NCBI GenBank assembly: GCA_002360495.1
Contig: DEQO01000134.1
Coordinates: forward strand, 1-32,696
Source: Flavobacteriales bacterium UBA3364
GTDB lineage: Bacteria; Bacteroidota; Bacteroidia; Flavobacteriales_F; PHOS-HE28
Direction: 5' to 3'
Length of the DNA: 32,696 nt
Made by a program: the position numbers and the translations under genes. The notes beneath the pieces are model-generated. The model was not told the origin of the DNA, ran no database searches, and saw only the letters and a program-made list of their open reading frames with translations. Positions 15,375-23,369 of the stretch are shown piece after piece (the stretch's first letter is position 1; each line of letters opens with the position of its first letter).

Positions 15375-15413
15375 GATCTGCGTCGATCCGTCAGATCCGC
15401 GTCATCAGCGGTC
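15375..15413. repeat. Short degenerate direct repeats of a GATCCGCGTC-like unit
   Basis: Consecutive units GATCTGCGTC (15375-15384), GATCCGTCA (15385-15393), GATCCGCGTC (15394-15403) and ATCAGCGGTC (15404-15413) lie between the MBOAT stop and the sigma factor start. They resemble an intergenic repeat found in other bacterial genomes (recalled, not checked). Only one copy is in this window. Confidence 0.45.
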
Positions 15414-15420
15414 TATTCCC

Positions 15421-17112
15421 CTAGAACTGGAAGTAGATGAACGGCACCGCTTCCGCCGTCAGCGTCTGGTAGATCACGCCCACAACGACGATACAGGCCA
15501 CGGCCATCGCCCACAGCGGCAACGCACTGAACCGCTCGCGGTACCATTGTTTGGTGCTGGTCGGCAGCCAGTGGACCACGAAGCCCAGCAGCATCATGGC
15601 GAAGACGCTGCGGAAGCCCCAGAGCACATCACCTGCCAAGTGCCAGCCGAAGTCGCCGCCGATCTGGCCCAGCATCAGTTTCACGTTCTCCAACGTGGGG
15701 CTGCGGAACCAGAAACGTGTGAAGGTGATGAAGGAGAACGTGATCGCGATGGCCTGGAAGCGCGCGAACCAATGATCGCTCTTGTTCCATGGGCTGATGC
15801 GCGACCAGCCTTTGTAGATGAGCAGCCCGATGCCGTTGAGGCCGCCCCAGATCACGAACATCCAACTGGCCCCGTGCCAGAGGCCGCCGATGAGCATGGT
15901 GAGCATCAGGTTGATGTTCGTGGTGATCATGTTCCGGAACGGTGGCCACAGACGGGCCACGATCGCGAGTGCCGCACCGACGATGAGGAACACGAACGGC
16001 AGCATCAGGTTACCGGTCAACAGCACGAATACGGCCAGTACGATGCTTGTCATGATCCACGAGAACAGTGAACCGCCGCGGTTGCCGCCCATGGGGATGT
16101 AGAGGTAGTCGCGCAGCCAGGTGCTGAGGCTGATGTGCCAGCGTTTCCAGAACTCGGCCGTGCTGCGGGCTTTGTAAGGGCTGTCGAAGTTGGCCGGTAG
16201 GGTGAAGCCGAGCAGGAGTGAAAGCCCGATCGCGATGTCCGTGTAGCCGCTGAAATCAGCGTACACCTGCAAGGAATACCCGAATGCCGCCATCAGGTTC
16301 TCGAAACCGGTGAAGCGCATCGGATCGGAGAATACACGGTCGATGAAGTTCACCGCGATGTAGTCGCCGATCAGCATCTTCTTCAGCAAACCGTTCAGGA
16401 TCCAGAACACGGCCATGCCGAACTGTGCACGTGTGAGGCTGAACTCCTTCACCATCTGCGGCAGGAACACCGAAGCGCGGATGATGGGACCGGCCACGAG
16501 CGCCGGGAAGAAGCTCACATAGAATGCGAAGTCCGTGATGTGCCGCACCGGCTGCACATGGCCGCGGTACACATCCACCTGGTAGCTGATGCAGTGGAAG
16601 GTGTAAAAGCTTATACCTACGGGCAGCAATACCTTGTTCTCGATGAAGTGCGCATCCCACGCGGCGTTGGCCACACGGGCGAAGTAGTTCACCGCTTCGA
16701 ACGTGGTGCCGAAGGTGGTGTTGATGGTGTCCACCACGAAGTGCGCGTACTTGAAGTAGCACAGGAGCAGCAGGTTCACGGTGATGCTCAACGCCAGCAA
16801 CAATTTCTTGCGCCGGGCCTCCGGACTTGCGGCGCTGGCTTTCGCGATGAAGTGGTCCATCGCGATGGAGAAGGAGAGGAGGCCGACGAAGATGCCGCTG
16901 GTCTTCCAGTAGAAGAAGAGGCTGGCGAGCGTGAGCCAGCCGATCCGTAGCGCGCTCTGCTTGTAAACGACGCTGAGGACCGCCAGTACCACCAGGAAGA
17001 AGCCCCAGAAGAAGAAGCGCGTGAAGATCAGCGGCGACGTCGGGTCGTACTTGAGCAGCCCCGCCCAGTCCATGGTGGTGAGGACGTTGAGGAGCGGGAG
17101 GGAAGCGCTCAT
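15421..17112 (-). CDS. MBOAT-family membrane O-acyltransferase (AlgI/PatA-like)
   Basis: 563 residues with about 12 or more hydrophobic segments. AlgI-type signatures are present in order: LPVGISFYTFHCISYQVDVY at 164-183, SLQVYADFSGYTDIAIGLSL at 280-299, FWKRWHISLSTWLRDYLYIP at 321-340 with the conserved H326, and LWHGASWMFVIWGG with the catalytic H413. Between the two His motifs lies an extra segment of about 50 residues (350-400) with two likely membrane helices. Relatives pass acetyl groups from the cytoplasm across the inner membrane to polysaccharide O-acetyltransferases of the SGNH fold. It starts 3 bp after a SGNH hydrolase and is the last gene of the four-gene operon. Confidence 0.93.
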   Translation of the reverse strand: MSASLPLLNVLTTMDWAGLLKYDPTSPLIFTRFFFWGFFLVVLAVLSVVYKQSALRIGWLTLASLFFYWKTSGIFVGLLSFSIAMDHFIAKASAASPEARRKKLLLALSITVNLLLLCYFKYAHFVVDTINTTFGTTFEAVNYFARVANAAWDAHFIENKVLLPVGISFYTFHCISYQVDVYRGHVQPVRHITDFAFYVSFFPALVAGPIIRASVFLPQMVKEFSLTRAQFGMAVFWILNGLLKKMLIGDYIAVNFIDRVFSDPMRFTGFENLMAAFGYSLQVYADFSGYTDIAIGLSLLLGFTLPANFDSPYKARSTAEFWKRWHISLSTWLRDYLYIPMGGNRGGSLFSWIMTSIVLAVFVLLTGNLMLPFVFLIVGAALAIVARLWPPFRNMITTNINLMLTMLIGGLWHGASWMFVIWGGLNGIGLLIYKGWSRISPWNKSDHWFARFQAIAITFSFITFTRFWFRSPTLENVKLMLGQIGGDFGWHLAGDVLWGFRSVFAMMLLGFVVHWLPTSTKQWYRERFSALPLWAMAVACIVVVGVIYQTLTAEAVPFIYFQF

Positions 17113-17115
17113 CGA

Positions 17116-18417
17116 TCAGGGTCTGTTCGCCGTCTTGATGTGATCGCCGTACGCCTCCATCATCGCGCTGAAGAGAAGGTCGCCCAAGGCAACGTAGCCG
17201 GGACGAGTCAGGTGGATGCGGTCCTTCTTCGCCAGACCGGCATCCTCCCAACGGGCGATGGACGTCTGCCCGCCCATCACACCGAAGGTGTCCCACACGG
17301 CACAGCCGTATTTCGCGGAAAGACGCATCATCACCTCGCGAACCACCGTGCCGTTCTTGTTCGGATAACGCCGCTTGATGTAGCTGTCCGTGTTCGTGGT
17401 CAACAGGATCGCAGCGCCGGGCGAGGCTTCCATGGCACGCGCGATCAGTTGCGCATAATTGCGTTCGTAACGGTCGGCGCTGAAATCCGGATCATGTGCA
17501 TCGTTGATCCCGATGCTGAACACCACGAGATCCGGCTTCACAAGGGCCAGTTCATCGGTGAACCGTTGACAGCGCAGCCAACTGTTGGTGCTTGCTCCGT
17601 TCACTCCGCAGGCGTGGTAGAAGAAACCGGGGTCATCGCCTTCCAAGGTGATCCCGTACAGCGTGAAACCGCGCTGCGCCGGATCCGTGCGCTGGAACCG
17701 GAGGTAGAGCGTATCCACGTACCGATCGTATTCGAACTCGGTGTAGCCTTTGCCGACATTGGTCTGGCGTTCGATCTGCACGGCGCCATCGGGCGACCAC
17801 GCCGTGACCGTGAAGCTGCTGTCCATGCGGTGCAGCACCTTGATGCGGTTGAACGAATAGCCCGGGTAGACCTCACCACGGAAGCTCACTTTCAACGTCG
17901 TCAGGCTGTCGCGGGTGGTCACGGAATAGCCCGCGAGACCGAGCGATGTGCTGTCCGCGCGCACGGTGTTCTTCACACTGGTCCAACTACCGGTGTACTC
18001 CGGGTTGTACCAGTACGGATTGTTCGTCTTGGCCATGTTGTAGGGGAAGATGAAGCCGCGACCGCCGCGCACGCCGGGTACCACGTTCTGCAACCGGTCG
18101 CGCAGTTCCATGCTCCACATATCGGCCTGGATATGCGATCCGCCGACATGGACGATGTTCACTTGGCCGCTTCCGTCCAGGAGCAACTTGTCCAACTTGG
18201 TGTGGTAGCGGTCCCACGCCGTGCGATCGCCGGCGAAGACCAGTTTGTTGGCATTCAGGTCGACGAACGGGATGGCAGGTGTGCGCAACGGGTTGTCCTG
18301 TCCCGCAGCCTGTCGAACAAGAACGAAGAGGAATACGGCCAGCCAGATGATGGGCATCCATAAGTGCAGGGGCCGTGCCCGAGCGTGCTGATGGAGCGCC
18401 TGTCGATGGTGTCGCAT
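17116..18417 (-). CDS. Membrane-anchored SGNH/GDSL hydrolase-like protein (first from MBOAT; candidate acetyltransferase)
   Basis: 433 residues from ATG 18417, chosen over 18453 because the latter overlaps the upstream gene; only 1 bp separates it from that gene's stop. Residues 20-40 are a hydrophobic signal or anchor segment ending in AAGQ. SGNH blocks: HVGGSHIQADMW with nucleophile Ser94 (GGSH in place of the usual GDS), VFSIGINDAHDPDF with block III Asn, and DRIHLTRPGY giving the catalytic D399/H402 pair. It is probably periplasmic. Next to an AlgI-like MBOAT, such proteins (AlgX/AlgJ, PatB) transfer acetyl to a polysaccharide; acetylesterase activity is the alternative. Confidence 0.85.
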   Translation of the reverse strand: MRHHRQALHQHARARPLHLWMPIIWLAVFLFVLVRQAAGQDNPLRTPAIPFVDLNANKLVFAGDRTAWDRYHTKLDKLLLDGSGQVNIVHVGGSHIQADMWSMELRDRLQNVVPGVRGGRGFIFPYNMAKTNNPYWYNPEYTGSWTSVKNTVRADSTSLGLAGYSVTTRDSLTTLKVSFRGEVYPGYSFNRIKVLHRMDSSFTVTAWSPDGAVQIERQTNVGKGYTEFEYDRYVDTLYLRFQRTDPAQRGFTLYGITLEGDDPGFFYHACGVNGASTNSWLRCQRFTDELALVKPDLVVFSIGINDAHDPDFSADRYERNYAQLIARAMEASPGAAILLTTNTDSYIKRRYPNKNGTVVREVMMRLSAKYGCAVWDTFGVMGGQTSIARWEDAGLAKKDRIHLTRPGYVALGDLLFSAMMEAYGDHIKTANRP

Positions 18418-18418
18418 G

Positions 18419-19909
18419 CTATTGCTTGGATGAGTAGTACGCAGCGAAATCATTGATCAATGCCGTGTAGAAGAGTTCGCCCACTTTCTTGGCTCCCTGT
18501 GGACTGAAATGCGTGTAGTCCGTTGCAGCAAGCGGCGGGTCGGCGGCCACCCAGCTCACCATGCTGTTGCGCCCGCCCATGGCTTCGTACATGTCCCAGA
18601 ATACTGCTCCCTGCGCCAATGCGTTGCTCTTCATCGCATCGCGCACCTCTTCGAGGAACGGGCGGGTCACGTAGTTCTCGCCTTCCTTGATGCTCATGTC
18701 GCTGGGGCCGATCACGACCACCGACACACCGGGGATCATCTTCTTGAAGCGCCCGATCTGCGCGCCGAAGAAGCGCCCGTACTGCGCTGCCTCCTCCGCG
18801 CTCCTCAGGTTCGGCAGCACATTGCCGCCGTATTGCAGGATCAGCAATTTCACATCCAGGTCCGCGTACATCTTCGAGAGGACACCCTGGTCCATACGGC
18901 GGAATTCGTAACCGGCCCCGCCGCGAGCAGCGATGTTGTCCACGGCAAGACCGTTGCGGCTTTCGAGCGAGATGCCGTAAATGTCCGGGCTATCCGTCCC
19001 GGTGAAGGAGATCGTCAATTCGCCGGGCGTATTCCCCAGGCGCCATTCGCGGATGAGCAATCCATCGGTCGCTGGTACTTCTTCCTTCTCTGCTGTCTCC
19101 CCATCCTTCTTGAGTTCCACGGTCACCGGAGCGCGATGCCATCCGAAATAGAGCTTGCAAACGGAGTACTGCTGCGCTTTGCCGTAGGCCCTGCGCAAGG
19201 GGCGCATCGTGATCGACCCGGTGTGCACCACGGTGTCGAGCGCCGCCGTATCGGGCAGGATGGGGGTGAAGCGCGAAAAGGTGGAAAGTGCGCCGAAACG
19301 GTCGTGCTTCTGCGTCCTGTCCTTGCGTCCCATCACGCTGTAGCGGATCCAGTTGTCGGAGAGCACGCGGTCGATGCTGAAGCTCGGCACGATGTCCGCC
19401 ACCGCGAACAGGCCCGGTCCTGTTCCGCCGAACTGCGATTGCAATTTGTTCCGCAGGTAGGCCGTGATGCGATCGCCCTCCAACTGCGAATCGCCGTAGT
19501 GCATGATGCGGATCGGGTGGCCGCCTGCCCCGGCCGCTTCCAATTGCTGGAACAGGGGCCAGAGGATCCGCTTGTCGCCGTTGGGGTAGTGCAGGGCGAT
19601 GCGTTCCTCCAGCGGGCGAAGTTTCGTGGTGTCAAAGACGAAGGGCGTGACCTGTGCCATGGAGTCCAACGCCAGGCTATCGGCCAGGGCCTGCGCATCG
19701 GTGGTCGCTGCGGAATCGGTGGTCACCGCAAGGATGTCGCTGATGTCCACTTTCACCTCCTCCACCGGAAAGAGCACCGAACGCGGCGAAGGCAGGCGCA
19801 ATGCATAAGCATCGCCGAAGTGCAGGCCATCCGCAGGAAGTAATGCGCCGATCGCTCCCAGTCCGCCGAGCACGACCAGGAGAAAGGCCAATACCTGCGC
19901 TGGCCTCAT
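18419..19909 (-). CDS. Second membrane-anchored SGNH/GDSL hydrolase-like protein
   Basis: A 496-residue protein with an N-terminal membrane helix (LAFLLVVLGGLGAIGALL, residues 7-24) and an Ala/Thr/Asp-rich spacer at 50-95. SGNH blocks: IMHYGDSQLEGDR with Ser141, LLILQYGGNVLPN (GGN, block III), VVVIGPSDMSIKEGENY, and the terminal DYTHFSPQGA with D464/H467. The architecture parallels the next gene (both share an I-x-H-x-G-x-S entry and a D-x-x-H end), suggesting an ancient duplication. The ATG overlaps the stop of the LysM gene by 4 bp (ATGA), indicating translational coupling. Probable periplasmic acetyltransferase or esterase working with the MBOAT protein. Confidence 0.85.
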   Translation of the reverse strand: MRPAQVLAFLLVVLGGLGAIGALLPADGLHFGDAYALRLPSPRSVLFPVEEVKVDISDILAVTTDSAATTDAQALADSLALDSMAQVTPFVFDTTKLRPLEERIALHYPNGDKRILWPLFQQLEAAGAGGHPIRIMHYGDSQLEGDRITAYLRNKLQSQFGGTGPGLFAVADIVPSFSIDRVLSDNWIRYSVMGRKDRTQKHDRFGALSTFSRFTPILPDTAALDTVVHTGSITMRPLRRAYGKAQQYSVCKLYFGWHRAPVTVELKKDGETAEKEEVPATDGLLIREWRLGNTPGELTISFTGTDSPDIYGISLESRNGLAVDNIAARGGAGYEFRRMDQGVLSKMYADLDVKLLILQYGGNVLPNLRSAEEAAQYGRFFGAQIGRFKKMIPGVSVVVIGPSDMSIKEGENYVTRPFLEEVRDAMKSNALAQGAVFWDMYEAMGGRNSMVSWVAADPPLAATDYTHFSPQGAKKVGELFYTALINDFAAYYSSKQ

Positions 19910-21375
19910 GGACGCGGGATCTTGAGCTTTTGCCCCGGTTTGATCGCCGTACCGATGCCGTTCGCTTCCATGATGTGCTGCGCTGTAACGCCCGGGTACC
20001 GCTTCGCGATGCGGTAGAGCGAATCACCCGACTGCACCGTGTAGGTGACCAGTTGTACGGCGACCGGGGTGCTGTTCATGGTCAGGCTGGTCGGCGCCGC
20101 CTCGTTCGTGGATCCCTCGTCCTCCGGCAGGTCCTTGGCCGGATCGCCGATGGGTTTGACGACTTCGCGCTTCTTCACATGGATCACCAAGGTCCTCCCG
20201 GCGTTGATACGGTCGCTTCGCAAATTGTTCCAGGCCTTCAGCTGCTTCACCGTGACGCGGTGCTTCTCCGCGATCTTTCCCAGATTGTCACCCGGCCTCA
20301 CCTTGTACCGGATGGTGCGCTTCACCTCGACGGTCAGCGGTGGTTCGGTCGCGATAGGTTCCGAAACCTTGGCCGCTGTGGTCAGCGCCACCTCCACGTG
20401 TTGGATGGAATCGGTGAGCTGCGCATAGCGGTCGTGCATGCCGCGCGGAAGGAAGAACTTGGTTGCGGCCGGTACGGTCCCATTGGAGAGCGTCGGGTTC
20501 AGCGCCTGTAAACGGCCTACTGGCAACTGCATCACTTGCGCCAGCGCATCGAGGTGGATCGCCCGTTCGGTGGTGAGCGTGTCGGCGAGTTCCCAAGGCG
20601 TGATGGCGATCGGCGCGATGCCCATGCCCTCGGCGTTCGCGGTGAGGTGGATGAAAGCCATCAGCAGCGGCAGCACTTCGCGCTGACCGTTCGTGAAATG
20701 CGGGTAGAGCGCACGGTAGTCGGTCGCACCACCTGCCCGCTGCTGCGCGCGTGTCACGTTAGCGGGGCCACAGGCGAAGGCCATCAGCGTCATGCCCCAA
20801 TCGTGGTAACGTGCGTGCAGGTCCTTCAGGTAGCGTCCCGCCACCATGGTGCTCTTCACATCATCCCGTCGTTCATCCACGGCGCCGGTCACGGTGAGGC
20901 CATAGCGGATCGCCACAGGATAGGACAACATCCACAGCCCCGATCCTCCATCGTCCGAACCGGCCCGGGTGTTCATGCCCGAGAGTGCCATCGGAAGGTA
21001 TTTCAACTCTTTCGGCAGTCCCTGCAAGGCCAGTTCCTTCTCGATCATCGGGAAGTAGACCTGGCTGACGCCCAGGAGGACGCGGAAATGTTCGCGCAGG
21101 GGTTCGCCGTAGAGATCGGCGTAGGCTACCACGTTGCTATCAGCGAAGACCGGAATGCCGGGGGCCACGCGGTGCAGCTTGGCGTAGAGGTCATCGGTGT
21201 CCACCGCGCGGATCACACCCTGACCGGTCGTGGAGCCCACTTCCTTCAGCCGCTGCTGGACGGGCCACGTGGTCATCAGGCTATCCACACGCCAGGTGCT
21301 TTGCGCGTGCAGCGAAGCCGCCCCGCAAATGCCGAGAGTGGTCAACGCAAGGAGGGTGCGGCGCAAGGGTCGCAT
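19906..21375 (-). CDS. LysM protein with lytic-transglycosylase-like domain lacking the catalytic Glu
   Basis: 489 residues from ATG 21375 (MRPLRRTLLALTTLGICGAASLHAQ, a signal peptide), preferred over 21393. Residues about 75-260 have the MltD/SLT-like pattern: PLREHFRVLLGVSQVYFPMI, LPKELKYLPMALSGMN at 120-135, GSGLWMLSYPVAIRYGL at 144-160 and VAGRYLKDLHARY. In active Bacteroidota relatives the second segment reads LKYLPVxESAL; here Leu131 stands where the Glu acid should be. Two LysM domains follow (YKVRPGDNLGKIAEKH near 365 and YTVQSGDSLYRIAKRYPG near 445), which bind glycan chains. It opens the SGNH/SGNH/MBOAT operon, so it may hold the acetylation machinery to peptidoglycan. Confidence 0.88.
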   Translation of the reverse strand: MRPLRRTLLALTTLGICGAASLHAQSTWRVDSLMTTWPVQQRLKEVGSTTGQGVIRAVDTDDLYAKLHRVAPGIPVFADSNVVAYADLYGEPLREHFRVLLGVSQVYFPMIEKELALQGLPKELKYLPMALSGMNTRAGSDDGGSGLWMLSYPVAIRYGLTVTGAVDERRDDVKSTMVAGRYLKDLHARYHDWGMTLMAFACGPANVTRAQQRAGGATDYRALYPHFTNGQREVLPLLMAFIHLTANAEGMGIAPIAITPWELADTLTTERAIHLDALAQVMQLPVGRLQALNPTLSNGTVPAATKFFLPRGMHDRYAQLTDSIQHVEVALTTAAKVSEPIATEPPLTVEVKRTIRYKVRPGDNLGKIAEKHRVTVKQLKAWNNLRSDRINAGRTLVIHVKKREVVKPIGDPAKDLPEDEGSTNEAAPTSLTMNSTPVAVQLVTYTVQSGDSLYRIAKRYPGVTAQHIMEANGIGTAIKPGQKLKIPRP

Positions 21376-21502
21376 GATCAAAGGGTAAAGCAACCGATCA
21401 ACCCTTCCTTAACGCGGACTTGCGCGCGCGAATTCTCCACGCGGGAATGTTGAGCGGACGGGGTCCTGATGGATGATCACGGTGCCCCATCGCCCCGGTG
21501 CC

Positions 21503-21510
21503 GAACTTTG
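21503..21510 (+). promoter_or_regulatory. Possible -7 element GAACTTTG of the DsbA-like gene
   Basis: It matches TAnnTTTG except for the first base and ends 12 nt before the ATG at 21523. It supports that start and argues against the farther upstream ATG at 21469. Confidence 0.4.
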
Positions 21511-21522
21511 TACCTATTCCGG

Positions 21523-22281
21523 ATGCGACAGCAGCTGCTTTCCGCCCTTTTCGTCGGCCTCGCCTGCGCGGCAACGGCACAGCTCAAACGGCTTCCGGAC
21601 CGCCATTCTCCACCTGTGCCCACCACCAACATGACCATCGAGATCTGGAGCGACGTCGTCTGCCCGTTCTGCTATATCGGAAAACGTGAATTCGAGAACG
21701 CCTTGGCCCGCTTTCCGCACAAGGACCAGGTGACCGTTGAATGGAAGAGCTTCGAGTTGGATCCCAGCGCACCCGTCCGCAGTGAACACGACATGTACGG
21801 CATGCTCGTTTCCAAGTACGGCGGAACACGGGACGATGCCAAGGCCCGTGTGCAGGGCGTGGTCGCACGAGCAAAGACCGTTGGGCTGGACTACCAGATG
21901 GACAAGGCTATTATCGGCAGTTCTTTCGATGCTCACCGCGTGATCCAACTGGCGAAGACCAAGGGTAAAGGCGCCGAGGCCGAAGAGCGCCTGTTCCGTG
22001 CCTACTTCATGGACGGAGCGCACCTTGCCGACCATCCGACGCTTGTGCGACTTGCCAAAGAGATCGGCCTGGAAGGGAAGGAGGTGGAGGACATGCTCGC
22101 TTCGTCACGCTTCACCGAGCAGGTCCGCGCCGATGAACGCGAAGCCCAGCAACTCGGTGTACGTGGTGTTCCCTTCTTCGCGATCGACAGCAAGTACGCC
22201 ATCAGCGGTGCCCAGGCCAGCGACTATTTCCTGCGGGCCTTGGAACAGGCATGGAAGGAGCGGAGCGTTGTGAAGCCTTAG
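21523..22281 (+). CDS. DsbA-family (FrnE-like) thiol oxidoreductase with N-terminal signal peptide
   Basis: From ATG 21523 the product is 252 residues: a signal peptide (LLSALFVGLACAATAQ, residues 5-20), a short Pro-rich linker, and a FrnE-type thioredoxin-fold domain beginning TIEIWSDVVCPFCYIGK with active-site C47-P-F-C50. The helical insertion carries SSFDAHRVIQLAKTKGKG, and the cis-Pro loop is RGVPFFAIDSKYAISGA. FrnE proteins usually start at the equivalent of Met37 (ATG 21631) and are cytoplasmic, so the added export signal is unusual. A cytoplasmic product from 21631 cannot be excluded. Likely role: disulfide oxidation or isomerisation, in the periplasm if exported. Confidence 0.85.
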   Translation: MRQQLLSALFVGLACAATAQLKRLPDRHSPPVPTTNMTIEIWSDVVCPFCYIGKREFENALARFPHKDQVTVEWKSFELDPSAPVRSEHDMYGMLVSKYGGTRDDAKARVQGVVARAKTVGLDYQMDKAIIGSSFDAHRVIQLAKTKGKGAEAEERLFRAYFMDGAHLADHPTLVRLAKEIGLEGKEVEDMLASSRFTEQVRADEREAQQLGVRGVPFFAIDSKYAISGAQASDYFLRALEQAWKERSVVKP

Positions 22282-22297
22282 CCTCCTTGCATTTTCA

Positions 22298-22394
22298 CCA
22301 CAGAGACACAGAGGCACAGAGCCATACTTCCATCGCAGCTTCAGATCACAGCGATGAACTCTTCTGAATTCTCCGTGTCTCCGTGCCTCCGTGG
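22298..22394. repeat. Inverted-repeat element, copy B (97 bp)
   Basis: The left arm 22298-22321 and right arm 22371-22394 are near-perfect inverted repeats of the same GAGGCACAGAG type as copy A at 13284-13380, and the total length is identical. The interior contains a separate CATCGC...GCGATG hairpin. It lies between the convergent 3' ends of the DsbA-like gene and the membrane-protein gene at 22423. Confidence 0.8.
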
Positions 22395-22422
22395 TGAACT
22401 TATTTTATGATCTCGTGAGTGG

Positions 22423-23355
22423 TTATCGCAGTTCTTGCGATCGCTCCTCCGGCATCCACGTCCACAACGCGGCAGGTAGCACAAAAAAGGCCAACGGCAA
22501 CAACAAGCGCGTTTCTGTGATCACGCCTACGATCAGGTTGGGGATGAGGAAGAAGGGGATGCTGATGAGCGCGCGCTGGAAAAAGACCGGTAGCGCGTTC
22601 ACCTTGCGCAGGGCCAGCGCCCAGAACGTACCGAAGAAGAGCAGCACCGCACCCAGTGCCATCAGGTTCTCTTCCAGGTGCCAGCCACCGCCCAGGTAGG
22701 GTCTGTCCCTGAAGATGTAGCGGATCGCAGCCACCGTGAGGATGGCCGGAAGTCCCAGAAGCAAAGCGCGGAAGCCGATGCGGAAGGTGGTGGCGAGCGA
22801 TGACCGGTCAGCATGCGCCAGCAGGTACAGGAAAGGCAGGAAGAGCATGGTCTCGTTGTTCAGGCCCCCGATCCAAACGATCACAGCGAACAGCAGGTCG
22901 CGCTTTTCGCGCAGCGCCCACAAGGCACCGATGAAGGTGAGCCCGAGCAGGGGTGCGCTCTCCTGCAGGTCGTTGCGCGCGCTGTAGGCGATGAACAGGG
23001 CGTAGAGTACGACGCACACGAACCCCGCCCCTGGCTTGAGCCAGCGGCGTAGGAACACCGCGAACACCGATAGCGCGAGGGTGGTGAAGATCAGCCGTTG
23101 CACCGTGTAGGCGCTGCGGACCGAGATCCCGCAAACGCGCACCAAGGCTTCCGGGATCCCGTATTGCAGCAGGCGGCTCTGTTCGTTGTTCACGTAATCC
23201 AGGGCCACGAGCTGCTTGTGCACCCATTCCAAAGTGCCGTCCATCCAGGCCGGGGTGGTGGCCACTTTCAAGTGGTAGGTGACCCACGCAAGGAATGCGC
23301 AAACGAGGAAGAGCCAGAGGTTCCGTTCGGTCAGGGATCGACGGAGCGCGTTCAT
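22423..23355 (-). CDS. Polytopic membrane protein of unknown function
   Basis: 310 residues with about 8 hydrophobic segments, starting with helix LWLFLVCAFLAWVTYHL. Recognisable but unassigned motifs are YSARNDLQESAPLLGLTF near 123, IVWIGGLNNETMLFLPFLYL near 158 and YLGGGWHLEENL near 218. The conserved-looking polar loop GGLNNET between helices is reminiscent of GT-C or polymerase-like proteins, but no family can be named. It begins 14 bp after the arginase-family gene with a GAGGAG purine stretch before the ATG, so the two are probably one operon. Function not known. Confidence 0.7.
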   Translation of the reverse strand: MNALRRSLTERNLWLFLVCAFLAWVTYHLKVATTPAWMDGTLEWVHKQLVALDYVNNEQSRLLQYGIPEALVRVCGISVRSAYTVQRLIFTTLALSVFAVFLRRWLKPGAGFVCVVLYALFIAYSARNDLQESAPLLGLTFIGALWALREKRDLLFAVIVWIGGLNNETMLFLPFLYLLAHADRSSLATTFRIGFRALLLGLPAILTVAAIRYIFRDRPYLGGGWHLEENLMALGAVLLFFGTFWALALRKVNALPVFFQRALISIPFFLIPNLIVGVITETRLLLPLAFFVLPAALWTWMPEERSQELR

Positions 23356-23369
23356 CTCCTCGGCTCAGG

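Noticed and set aside
17140..19843. Long plus-strand frames opposite the two SGNH genes
   Set aside because: Low-complexity His/Arg/Val-rich translations without motifs; the minus-strand genes carry intact SGNH catalytic blocks.
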